A stretch of DNA of 11,377 bases from an uncultured Eubacterium sp. (GTDB taxonomy: Bacteria; Bacillota_A; Clostridia; Lachnospirales; Lachnospiraceae), in NCBI GenBank assembly GCA_948759685.1, contig CAQBGY010000079.1, positions 1 through 11,377 of the forward strand, in the 5' to 3' direction. The notes under the pieces were generated by a model, which searched no databases, was not told the origin of the DNA, and saw only the letters and a program-made list of their open reading frames with translations. Position 1 is the stretch's first letter; every line of letters starts with the position of its first letter. A program made the translations under genes and the position numbers. Of this stretch, positions 6,176 through 11,377 are shown piece after piece.

Positions 6176-6406
6176 TCCTGTAAGACGTATGAAACAGCCG
6201 AGCTATGCGGAAACACGCCATGACCGCCTTTGATAAAAAGGGCAGGAGCGAGAAATGTTTTACTGTAAACAAGGTTTGGGAATCTTGTGCCATGACACTG
6301 TTTCCTAATAATGATACTTCCGTAAAACGGTCACAGAGATGATGGTGCGATTCCAATGCGGGCTTTTCTCCCAAAAGCCGCTTGCAGGACATAAAATTTT
6401 GTAAAA
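6176..6406. other. Degenerate 230-bp gap
   Basis: All forward frames are interrupted by stops, and the reverse ORF spanning part of it (6138-6392) has no ribosome site and unnatural composition. I see no terminator or promoter. It looks like decayed coding sequence joining the HTH pair to the 6425 gene. Confidence 0.4.
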
Positions 6407-6424
6407 ATGAGGATTTTCAGTAAG

Positions 6425-6814
6425 ATGGCAGATAAAGATTTATTGCAGGAGTGCCGGGAATATTTTGCACAGCAGAGGAAGTCCACGGTTACACTGAATG
6501 GGAAACAGATAAAGGCGTATGACATCAGGACAATCACACCCGGACAGTTCCGTATGCTGATTGCCTGCGGGAATGACAGCCACAATAACCAGATACGGGT
6601 AACAAAAAGCGGCATGGTCTATCTCTCGGAGGATATTGTCGGCGCAGAGCAGCTTGATGATGTTGCGCTCTGTTTTGAAACATTCAGCGCACATAACGGG
6701 TATGTCGGCGTGAAAGCTGCGGAAGATAACAGGCACGTTATGGCACTGTTTTATGCACTGATAGGGAATTGGACAAGCGGGAGCAGCCATACTACATATA
6801 TAGACAGTTTTTAG
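6425..6814 (+). CDS. Unrecognised 129-residue element protein
   Basis: Soluble protein with no signal peptide or membrane helix. I do not recognise the family. Visible features are a helical N-terminus (MADKDLLQECREYFAQQRK), a beta-like middle (STVTLNGKQIKAYDIRTITPGQFRMLIACG, then NNQIRVTKSGMVYLSEDIVGA) and a C-terminal segment NGYVGVKAAEDNRHVMALFYALIGNWTSG. Coding quality is good and the product lies between the regulators and the replication genes, so a role in replication control or maintenance is possible but unproven. Start choice: ATG 6425 has TGAGGA 11 bases upstream. An in-frame ATG at 6407 would add six residues (MRIFSK) but has no nearby ribosome site. The gene ends 31 bp before a terminator hairpin. 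Confidence 0.75.
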   Translation: MADKDLLQECREYFAQQRKSTVTLNGKQIKAYDIRTITPGQFRMLIACGNDSHNNQIRVTKSGMVYLSEDIVGAEQLDDVALCFETFSAHNGYVGVKAAEDNRHVMALFYALIGNWTSGSSHTTYIDSF

Positions 6815-6845
6815 ATTTTAGTTAAGAGAATGATTTACACAGCGT

Positions 6846-6892
6846 AAGGGCAGTTATAAACCTATTTTGATAGGTTTGTAGCTGCCCTTTTT
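6846..6892 (+). terminator. Intrinsic terminator or attenuator ahead of the primase-helicase genes
   Basis: AAGGGCAG (6846-6853) pairs with CTGCCCTT (6882-6889), and an inner AAACCTAT (6858-6865) pairs with ATAGGTTT (6870-6877) around a TTTG loop. Five T follow (6888-6892). The T-tract ends only 8 bases before the GGAGG site of the next gene, so there is no room for a promoter between hairpin and gene. Primase-helicase transcripts must read through it. Confidence 0.82.
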
Positions 6893-6909
6893 GCGTGCAT
6901 GGAGGTTTT

Positions 6910-7584
6910 ATGGATGTATTTGAAGCAATAAGGGAAAGCGGCATTACCGCAAGGCAGGCGGCGGAGCATTGCGGGATAAAGGTAAACCGTAACAATATGG
7001 CGGTCTGCCCGTTCCATAAGGACAAAAACCCAAGCATGAAGATAGACAGGCGGTATTACTGTTTCGGGTGTGGGGAAAAGGGCGATGCAATAGACTTCGT
7101 GGCAAAGTTTTACGGGATTGGGAAGAAAGATGCGGCTTTGCAGATTGCGGCGGCTTTTGGTATCAGTTTTGAAGAAAAAAGAGGCAGGAAACCGCCGCCA
7201 AAGAGGAACCGGAGGTTATCGCCGGAGCAGAGGTTTGAGAGGGCGGAGAAAAAGTGTTTCCGTGTGCTTTCCGATTATCTGTGCTGCTTGCGGGAATGGA
7301 AAGAGAAGTATGCGCCGCACCATGCAGAGGAAGAATGGAACCCGCTGTTCTGTGAAGCGTTGGAAAAGAAAGACTATATCGAGTATCTGTTAGACACTTT
7401 ACTTTACGCTCCGCTATCGGAGCGTGTGGAGCTGGTAACGGATTACGGAGAGGAAGTGTTAAGGATTGAAAGAAGACTGGAACAGTGTACCGCCGGAGCA
7501 AAGGGCGGCATTGGAAAAGACAATGGAGAAGATGGAGAAAGCGGAACAAGCAGGGCAGACAGCACAGCCGGAAACATGGTTTGA
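6910..7584 (+). CDS. CHC2 zinc-finger primase-like protein
   Basis: Protein with the DNA-primase zinc-binding domain. The CHC2 finger is complete: Cys33, His36 (CPFH), Cys51 and Cys54 (CFGC), followed by GDAIDFVAKFYGIGKKDAALQIAAAFGI, the typical helical cap. In DnaG-type primases this domain recognises template DNA. Here the protein stops at 224 residues and I see no TOPRIM catalytic domain, so it is a stand-alone finger with a basic, helical tail (about 85-190). It probably works with the SF3 helicase encoded next, as in many integrative elements. The start is ATG 6910, with GGAGG (6901-6905) 4 bases before it; an upstream GTG at 6895 would lack a site. The last 40 or so residues lie in the overlap with the next gene and look like low-complexity out-of-frame sequence. 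Transcription must pass the hairpin just upstream. Confidence 0.9.
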   Translation: MDVFEAIRESGITARQAAEHCGIKVNRNNMAVCPFHKDKNPSMKIDRRYYCFGCGEKGDAIDFVAKFYGIGKKDAALQIAAAFGISFEEKRGRKPPPKRNRRLSPEQRFERAEKKCFRVLSDYLCCLREWKEKYAPHHAEEEWNPLFCEALEKKDYIEYLLDTLLYAPLSERVELVTDYGEEVLRIERRLEQCTAGAKGGIGKDNGEDGESGTSRADSTAGNMV

Positions 7585-8857
7585 CGGGAGCAAAGTCAAT
7601 GATGTGCTTTTCTGTGAGGATTTCCTTGCAGGACACCCTATGAAGTGCATACACGGCAGGTTCTTTGATATTAACGGCGCAATCAGTGATACGGAGCAGA
7701 TTAAGGCGGAGATATACCACATGATTGCGCCTTATGTCACATCAAATATCGCAAAGAAAGCGACAACGCTGCTTGATGCGCTGCGGATAAGGTGCTATTC
7801 GCCGCCGATACCCTACCAGACAGACCGTATCCATGTGGCAAACGGCACATATTTTTTGAAAACGGGGTTTTGTGAAAAGAAAGAGTTCTGTATGAACAGG
7901 CTGCCTGTGAAATATGTGCCTGATGCGCCAGAGCCGTCACAGTGGCTTTCCTTTGTCGGGCAGCTCTTAGAGCCGGAGGATATTGTAACCTTGCAGGAAT
8001 TTATGGGATATGTGCTTCTGCCGACTACGAAAGGGCAGAAAATGATGATTGTCATAGGAAAAGGCGGTGAGGGAAAGTCACGCATCGGCAGGGTACTTCG
8101 TGCGCTACTTGGTGACAGCATGAACACAGGCAGCATACAGAAAGTGGAGGTTGACCGTTTCGCAAGGGCAGACCTTGAATGGAAACTCCTGATGCTTGAT
8201 GATGACATGAAGCTGGAAGCACTGCCACAGACCAACAATATCAAGTCCATAGTCACGCTGGAGGATAAAACGGATTTGGAGCGAAAGGGCAGGCAGAGCG
8301 AGCAGGGGTATTTATGTGTACGGTTTATCTGTTTTGGGAATGGCAACCTCGGTTCGCTGTATGACCGTTCCTACGGATTTTTCCGCAGGCAGATAGTCCT
8401 TACTGTAAAAGAGCGTGAGCCGGACAGGGAAGATGATCCGTTTCTCGGCGAAAAGCTGATTGCGGAATCGGAGGGCATACTCTTATGGTGTCTGGAAGGG
8501 CTGCACAGGCTGGTTGGCAACAATTTCCGATTCACCATAAGCAGGCGGGCGGAGGACAACCTCACAAAAGCCATGCAGGACGGGAACAATATCATCGTAT
8601 TCATGCAGTCGGAGGGATATATCAGGCTTGAGAAAGGCACACACGCCACTTCCAAACAGCTTTATGGCGCATATAACCAGTGGTGCGATGAAAACCTTGA
8701 GAAGCCGTTAGGGGAGCGCAGTTTTTCTAATTTCCTGCGGCAGAACGAGGATAAATACGGGCTGACATACACAAACAATATCACTCTCCAAAATGGGAAA
8801 ACCGCAAGGGGATTTAAGGGTATCCATGTAAAAGTGCGGACAGGGGAGAGCCATTAG
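7466..8857 (+). CDS. P4/D5-type SF3 replicative helicase
   Basis: Replication protein of the phage/plasmid primase P4 C-terminal (D5/SF3 helicase) family. Residues 1-190 form the D5_N-like region (DRIHVANGTYFL is a recognisable family stretch). The SF3 ATPase follows: Walker A GKGGEGKS at 198-205, Walker B LLMLDDD ending at Asp247, sensor-type motif ICFGNGNL, and the arginine pair in DRSYGFFRRQIVL. The C-terminus (about 380-463) has a winged-helix-like YGAYNQWCDENLEKPLGERSFSNFL, probably for DNA binding. It overlaps the CHC2 gene by 119 bp in another frame. TTG 7466 gives 463 residues; an in-frame ATG at 7523 is the alternative, but sequence between them (EDWNSVPPEQRAALEK) looks like genuine protein. 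Its stop codon lies inside the first origin-like repeat, so the likely target DNA is adjacent. The helicase would unwind the excised element's origin. Confidence 0.92.
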   Translation: MKEDWNSVPPEQRAALEKTMEKMEKAEQAGQTAQPETWFDGSKVNDVLFCEDFLAGHPMKCIHGRFFDINGAISDTEQIKAEIYHMIAPYVTSNIAKKATTLLDALRIRCYSPPIPYQTDRIHVANGTYFLKTGFCEKKEFCMNRLPVKYVPDAPEPSQWLSFVGQLLEPEDIVTLQEFMGYVLLPTTKGQKMMIVIGKGGEGKSRIGRVLRALLGDSMNTGSIQKVEVDRFARADLEWKLLMLDDDMKLEALPQTNNIKSIVTLEDKTDLERKGRQSEQGYLCVRFICFGNGNLGSLYDRSYGFFRRQIVLTVKEREPDREDDPFLGEKLIAESEGILLWCLEGLHRLVGNNFRFTISRRAEDNLTKAMQDGNNIIVFMQSEGYIRLEKGTHATSKQLYGAYNQWCDENLEKPLGERSFSNFLRQNEDKYGLTYTNNITLQNGKTARGFKGIHVKVRTGESH

Positions 8858-9067
8858 ACACAATAGACGCTTAGACATGAAAAAACCGAAATCCTTTTTT
8901 ATATATACATATATGCATACGCCCATGGCGGATTCCCCTATTATATATATAAATATTTTTTTAAATTTAAAAATAAAAAAGAAGTGTCTTAGCGTATAAA
9001 GGCATAGGATATAAGGGTTCAGGGGTATTCAGGGAACGTCTTAAAAGTGTCCTTTTGGTACGTCTGA
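8854..9067 (+). repeat. Direct repeat of about 213 bp, copy 1
   Basis: Begins in the helicase stop codon. Boxes: TAGACA 8855-8860, TAGACG 8864-8869, TAGACA 8872-8877; right side GTGTCTTAGCG 8984-8994, CGTCTT 9037-9042, TGTCC 9048-9052, CGTCTG 9061-9066. It matches copy 2 end to end with scattered substitutions and two bases of net length difference. Confidence 0.92.
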
Positions 9068-9116
9068 TGCCCGGCATGGAAAATATGTTGCCCTGCCCGG
9101 CGTTCTTTATGGGGCG

Positions 9117-9328
9117 TTAGACACAATAGACGCTTAGACATGGAAAAACCGAAATCCTTTTTTATATATACATATATACATACGCTCATGGCGGGCTTCC
9201 CTATTATATATAAATATTTTTTTAAATATAAAATAGAAAAAGAAGTGTCTTAGCGTATAAAGGCAGGAAATATAAGGGTTCGGGGGCATTGGGGGAACGT
9301 CTGGAAAGCGTCATTTTGATACGTCTGA
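9117..9328 (+). repeat. Direct repeat of about 213 bp, copy 2
   Basis: Boxes: TAGACA 9118-9123, TAGACG 9127-9132, TAGACA 9135-9140; right side GTGTCTTAGCG 9245-9255, CGTCTG 9298-9303, CGTCA 9309-9313, CGTCTG 9322-9327. The first 26 bases are identical to copy 1. The 49 bp between copies (9068-9116) carry two GCCCGGC motifs and are not part of the repeat. Confidence 0.92.
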
Positions 9329-9470
9329 CAGCAGAAAAAGAGATTTACACCTTGCAGGGCATCTGTTTTTGCAGGGGAAAGACATATAAATATCTGATAT
9401 TAGGAGGAAAATTCCTCTGCTCCTGCATGGGCAGTCGCATTTTCCTTCGGAAAACGAGGAGGAACATTAT
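9329..9470 (+). promoter_or_regulatory. Leader of the recombinase unit with two small hairpins
   Basis: A hairpin GAGGAA/TTCCTC (9404-9409, 9412-9417) buries an AGGAGG (9402-9407) that has no start codon at normal distance. TTTTCC/GGAAAA (9440-9445, 9449-9454, 3-base loop) sits just before the functional AGGAGG at 9457-9462. TATAAA at 9385-9390 is a possible -10 without a clear -35. The unused ribosome-like site and its hairpin suggest leader control, weakly supported. Confidence 0.3.
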
Positions 9471-9677
9471 TTGAACAATAAAACGAAACTGATAGTGACG
9501 AGGGCATTTGACAGTGAGAGAACGCCGCAGGAAGCGTTTGTGCGGGCAATACTGAACGCTGAAGCTGAAAACAAATATGAAAAAAACTTGCACGTTCGGG
9601 GCGGTGACGGTATAATGAATGGGAAAGGGCTTATCTACGTTCAACCGGATTCAGGCGAAGAAGGGAGAAACAGATGA
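9471..9677 (+). CDS. Small protein translationally coupled to the recombinase (68 aa)
   Basis: Unrecognised 68-residue charged, soluble protein (NNKTKLIVTRAFDSERTPQEAFVRAILNAEAENKYEKN in its first half). It starts with TTG, preceded by a clear AGGAGG (9457-9462) eight bases upstream, and its TGA overlaps the recombinase ATG (ATGA, 9674-9677). From memory, short ORFs with a TxxFD-(x)n-QE-(x)-FV pattern are often found directly before serine recombinases in Firmicutes elements. It could be a recombination directionality or regulatory partner, but there is no direct evidence for a function. The fixed overlap suggests a set ratio of the two proteins. Confidence 0.7.
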   Translation: MNNKTKLIVTRAFDSERTPQEAFVRAILNAEAENKYEKNLHVRGGDGIMNGKGLIYVQPDSGEEGRNR

Positions 9678-11305
9678 GCAGGACAACATACAGAGGTACA
9701 CCAAAAGCGGGTTTATACACCCGGCTCTCGGTTGATGACGGATACGTTGACCGGGAAAGCAATTCCATAACAAGCCAAAAACAGATGCTCACACAGTTTG
9801 CGGAATACCACGGGATAGAGATTGTGGAAACCTACGTTGATGACGGTTGGAGTGGCACGAACTATGAACGCCCTGACTTTAAAAGAATGATTGCAGACAT
9901 TGAAAGCGGGAAAATCAATACGGTCATCACAAAAGACCTTTCCCGTCTTGGGCGTGACTATTTGCAGACAGGGTATTACACCGATGTATATTTCCCGAGC
10001 AAGAAAGTACGCTACATAGCAATCAGCGACGGCATCGACACATCTACGGGATATAACGAGATGGCGCCGTTCAAGAACCTGTTCAACGATTTTTACGCAA
10101 GGGATATTTCCAAGAAAATCCGCAGCACAATGAAAACAAAGGCAAGGGCGGGCATCTACCACAGCACAGTGCCGCCGTTCGGCTACCGCAAATCGCCGGA
10201 GGACAGCCATATGCTGCTGCGTGACGGGGAAACAGCACCTTATGTCATCAAGATGTTTGAACTGTCTGCATCAGGCAGGGGACCGGCGGCAATCGCCAAT
10301 TATTTAAGGGCGAAAAAAGTGCCAATCCCTGCATACTGGCATCATGTACGGGGCGAGAGGACATGGCAGGGCTACAAGGGCGAAAATGATGCGTCCAACT
10401 ACCGCTGGTTTGACACAACGGTACGTTCCATTCTCCAGCATGAGGTCTATATCGGCAACCTTGTGGCACAAAGGCAGACACATATCTTTAAGGTCGGCAA
10501 GTCGTTTGTAAGACCGAAAGAGGAATGGGTGGTTGTCGAGGATGTGTTTGAGCCTATCGTGGACAGGGAGCTGTGGGAGAGGGTGCAGGAGAGTTTTGCA
10601 AATCCCACAAGGGCAAGGAAAAAGACAGGGCTTGCAAGCATCTTTTCAGGCATGGTATTCTGCGACACCTGCAACAGACGGATTTCCTTTGTGCCGGAGA
10701 GGGCAGAAAAGATTTATGTGGGTTCGTGCATGGAATACCGCAAGATTGGCAGGCAGGGATGCACGCCGCACCGTATTTATGAGAAAGATTTGTATGATGC
10801 AGTCTTAAAGGACATACGGGAGTGGGCAAAGCTGGCACTGGAAGATGAGCGTGCAGTCCTTGAAAAAGTTATGGAACACGAAAACAGGAATGAAGCTGAC
10901 ACAGGCGCAGCCATTGAAAAAAGGCTTTCCCTTGAAAAGCGTCTGGGCGAGGTCGAGAAAGTTATCGCAAAGCTCTATGAGGACTATGCTTTAGGCAAGG
11001 CGGGGGCGGACGAGATTGACCTGCTCTTACCGAAGTACAGAAAAGAGCAGGGGGAGCTGAAAGGGCAGCTTGCATTATTCCAAGAGGAAAGCAATGAGCA
11101 GAAGGAAACAGCACAGAACGCTGAAAAGTGGGTTGCGCTGATAAGGCAGTACAGTGACCTGCAGGAACTGACAGCAGGAATCATAAGGGAACTTATCACC
11201 AAGATTTATGTGGGCGATGTCCGCAAGGTCGATGGTGAGAAAGTCCAGTCTATTGAAATTCATTACCGTTTCATCGGCACTCTGCCGGACGGGGCGGGAA
11301 AATAA
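9674..11305 (+). CDS. Large serine recombinase (TndX/TnpX-like) for element excision and integration
   Basis: Site-specific recombinase that would cut and rejoin DNA through a 5'-phosphoserine link to excise the element as a circle and integrate it. Resolvase catalytic domain (about 10-155): YTRLSVDD with nucleophile Ser19 and Arg17, SITSQKQ, YVDDGWSGTNYERPDF, and KDLSRLGRDYLQTG. Recombinase domain (about 170-310): PFGYRKSP, NYLRAKKVPIP, VRSILQHEVYIGNLV. Zinc ribbon: Cys330 and Cys333, then Cys352 and Cys363. A Lys/Glu-rich coiled coil (about 390-495) follows. The C-terminal ELITKIYVGDVRKVDGEKVQSIEIHYRF is the DUF4368-type end of the TndX/TnpX group. At 543 residues it is full length. ATG 9674 has AAGGGAG (9661-9667) six bases upstream and overlaps the small ORF before it. 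As recombinases often sit at an element end, an attachment site may lie shortly after it. Confidence 0.95.
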   Translation: MSRTTYRGTPKAGLYTRLSVDDGYVDRESNSITSQKQMLTQFAEYHGIEIVETYVDDGWSGTNYERPDFKRMIADIESGKINTVITKDLSRLGRDYLQTGYYTDVYFPSKKVRYIAISDGIDTSTGYNEMAPFKNLFNDFYARDISKKIRSTMKTKARAGIYHSTVPPFGYRKSPEDSHMLLRDGETAPYVIKMFELSASGRGPAAIANYLRAKKVPIPAYWHHVRGERTWQGYKGENDASNYRWFDTTVRSILQHEVYIGNLVAQRQTHIFKVGKSFVRPKEEWVVVEDVFEPIVDRELWERVQESFANPTRARKKTGLASIFSGMVFCDTCNRRISFVPERAEKIYVGSCMEYRKIGRQGCTPHRIYEKDLYDAVLKDIREWAKLALEDERAVLEKVMEHENRNEADTGAAIEKRLSLEKRLGEVEKVIAKLYEDYALGKAGADEIDLLLPKYRKEQGELKGQLALFQEESNEQKETAQNAEKWVALIRQYSDLQELTAGIIRELITKIYVGDVRKVDGEKVQSIEIHYRFIGTLPDGAGK

Positions 11306-11327
11306 CAATTCTTAACTGAAAATCCCA

Positions 11328-11353
11328 ATTTACAGAACAATTTGGCTGTAAAT
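11328..11353. repeat. Inverted repeat after the recombinase gene, with a further TTTACAG copy
   Basis: ATTTACAG (11328-11335) pairs with CTGTAAAT (11346-11353) around a 10-base loop. A direct TTTACAG recurs at 11370-11376, at the window edge. There is no T-run, so this is not an obvious terminator. Its place just after the recombinase makes a recombinase-binding or attachment-site role possible, but the right flank is not visible. Confidence 0.5.
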
Positions 11354-11377
11354 ATCACGTTATTCGGTGTTTACAGG

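Larger units (their letters stand above)
8854..9328. other. Putative replication origin: duplicated iteron-flanked AT-rich block
   Basis: Each half has three forward boxes on the left (TAGACA, TAGACG, TAGACA) and reverse-oriented boxes on the right (TGTCTT in GTGTCTTAGCG, then CGTCT(T/G), (T/C)GTC, CGTCTG). Between them is a strongly AT-rich core of TATATA and A/T runs. This is the layout of an iteron origin with an unwinding element, and it directly follows a P4-type helicase gene. In satellite phage P4 the alpha protein binds repeats at ori and at a second site, crr. Two copies here would fit that scheme. Origin function is inference. Confidence 0.55.

Noticed and set aside
7163..7720. Long reverse-strand ORF of 185 codons
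   Set aside because: Opposite strand of the CHC2 and helicase genes, whose frames carry clear motifs. The reverse product is Pro/Ser/Cys-rich with no ribosome site or recognisable domain.
7813..8346. Reverse-strand ORF of 177 codons
   Set aside because: Antisense to the SF3 helicase ATPase core. Its composition is Ser/Pro/Phe-rich, as expected of a shadow frame.
8890..8980. AT-rich runs taken as promoters
   Set aside because: TATATA strings give many chance -10 matches and no convincing -35 partners. The region is better explained as an AT-rich origin core.
8854..9328. CRISPR array or IS ends
   Set aside because: Only two long copies, no regular short repeat-spacer structure, and no transposase between or beside them.
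9289..9474. Forward ORF of 61 codons before the recombinase unit
   Set aside because: Starts inside the second origin-like repeat without a ribosome site, and overlaps the better supported small ORF at 9471.
9713..10210. Reverse-strand ORF of 165 codons
   Set aside because: Lies wholly within the catalytic domain of the serine recombinase. Composition is unnatural and no ribosome site was seen.

Overview
The window reads as accessory DNA from a low-to-mid GC Firmicute, most likely a gut Clostridia/Lachnospiraceae relative. This rests on strong AGGAGG-type ribosome sites, TTG/GTG starts, intrinsic terminators, and protein families typical of integrative elements in that group. It appears to be a mosaic of two parts. 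The left part (1 to about 4530) is visibly AT-rich. The right part (about 4600 to the end) is richer in G+C and looks like a compact integrative or mobilizable element. No rRNA, tRNA or CRISPR array was seen.

Left part: a 122-residue protein of a type carried by Firmicutes conjugative elements (127-495) is followed by about 550 bp without a convincing gene. Then comes a two-gene signalling operon: an AgrC-like multi-pass GHKL histidine kinase (1045-2361) overlapping a LytTR response regulator by 4 bp (2358-3062). After a promoter region with repeated TGT(T/C)GTTT boxes and a perfect 16-bp palindrome comes an acidic lipoprotein (3182-4306). A doubtful 50-codon ORF and a strong intrinsic terminator (4479-4527) close this block. 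The simplest reading is that the two-component system controls the lipoprotein gene.

Right part: a MobC-type relaxosome protein is transcribed leftward (4602-4943) with no relaxase after it. Divergent from it, a 190-bp stretch packed with five hairpins (5088-5273) is a candidate origin of transfer. Rightward follow two homologous small winged-helix regulators (5321-5659, 5773-6102), a degenerate stretch that may hold a third HTH remnant, an unrecognised 129-residue protein (6425-6814), a terminator or attenuator (6846-6892), a CHC2 zinc-finger primase-like protein (6910-7584) and an overlapping P4/D5-type SF3 helicase (7466-8857). Directly after the helicase lies a tandemly duplicated block of about 213 bp, with TAGAC(A/G) boxes flanking an AT-rich core. 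It looks like an iteron-type replication origin. A small translationally coupled ORF (9471-9677) leads into a TndX/TnpX-like large serine recombinase (9674-11305).

Working model: the recombinase excises and inserts the element. The zinc-finger and SF3 helicase pair acts at the duplicated origin to replicate or maintain the excised circle. MobC plus the hairpin array would allow transfer using a relaxase supplied in trans. The small HTH proteins would regulate the module. The most interesting unexplained structures are the duplicated origin-like block, the hairpin array, and the operator-like repeats in front of the lipoprotein gene.
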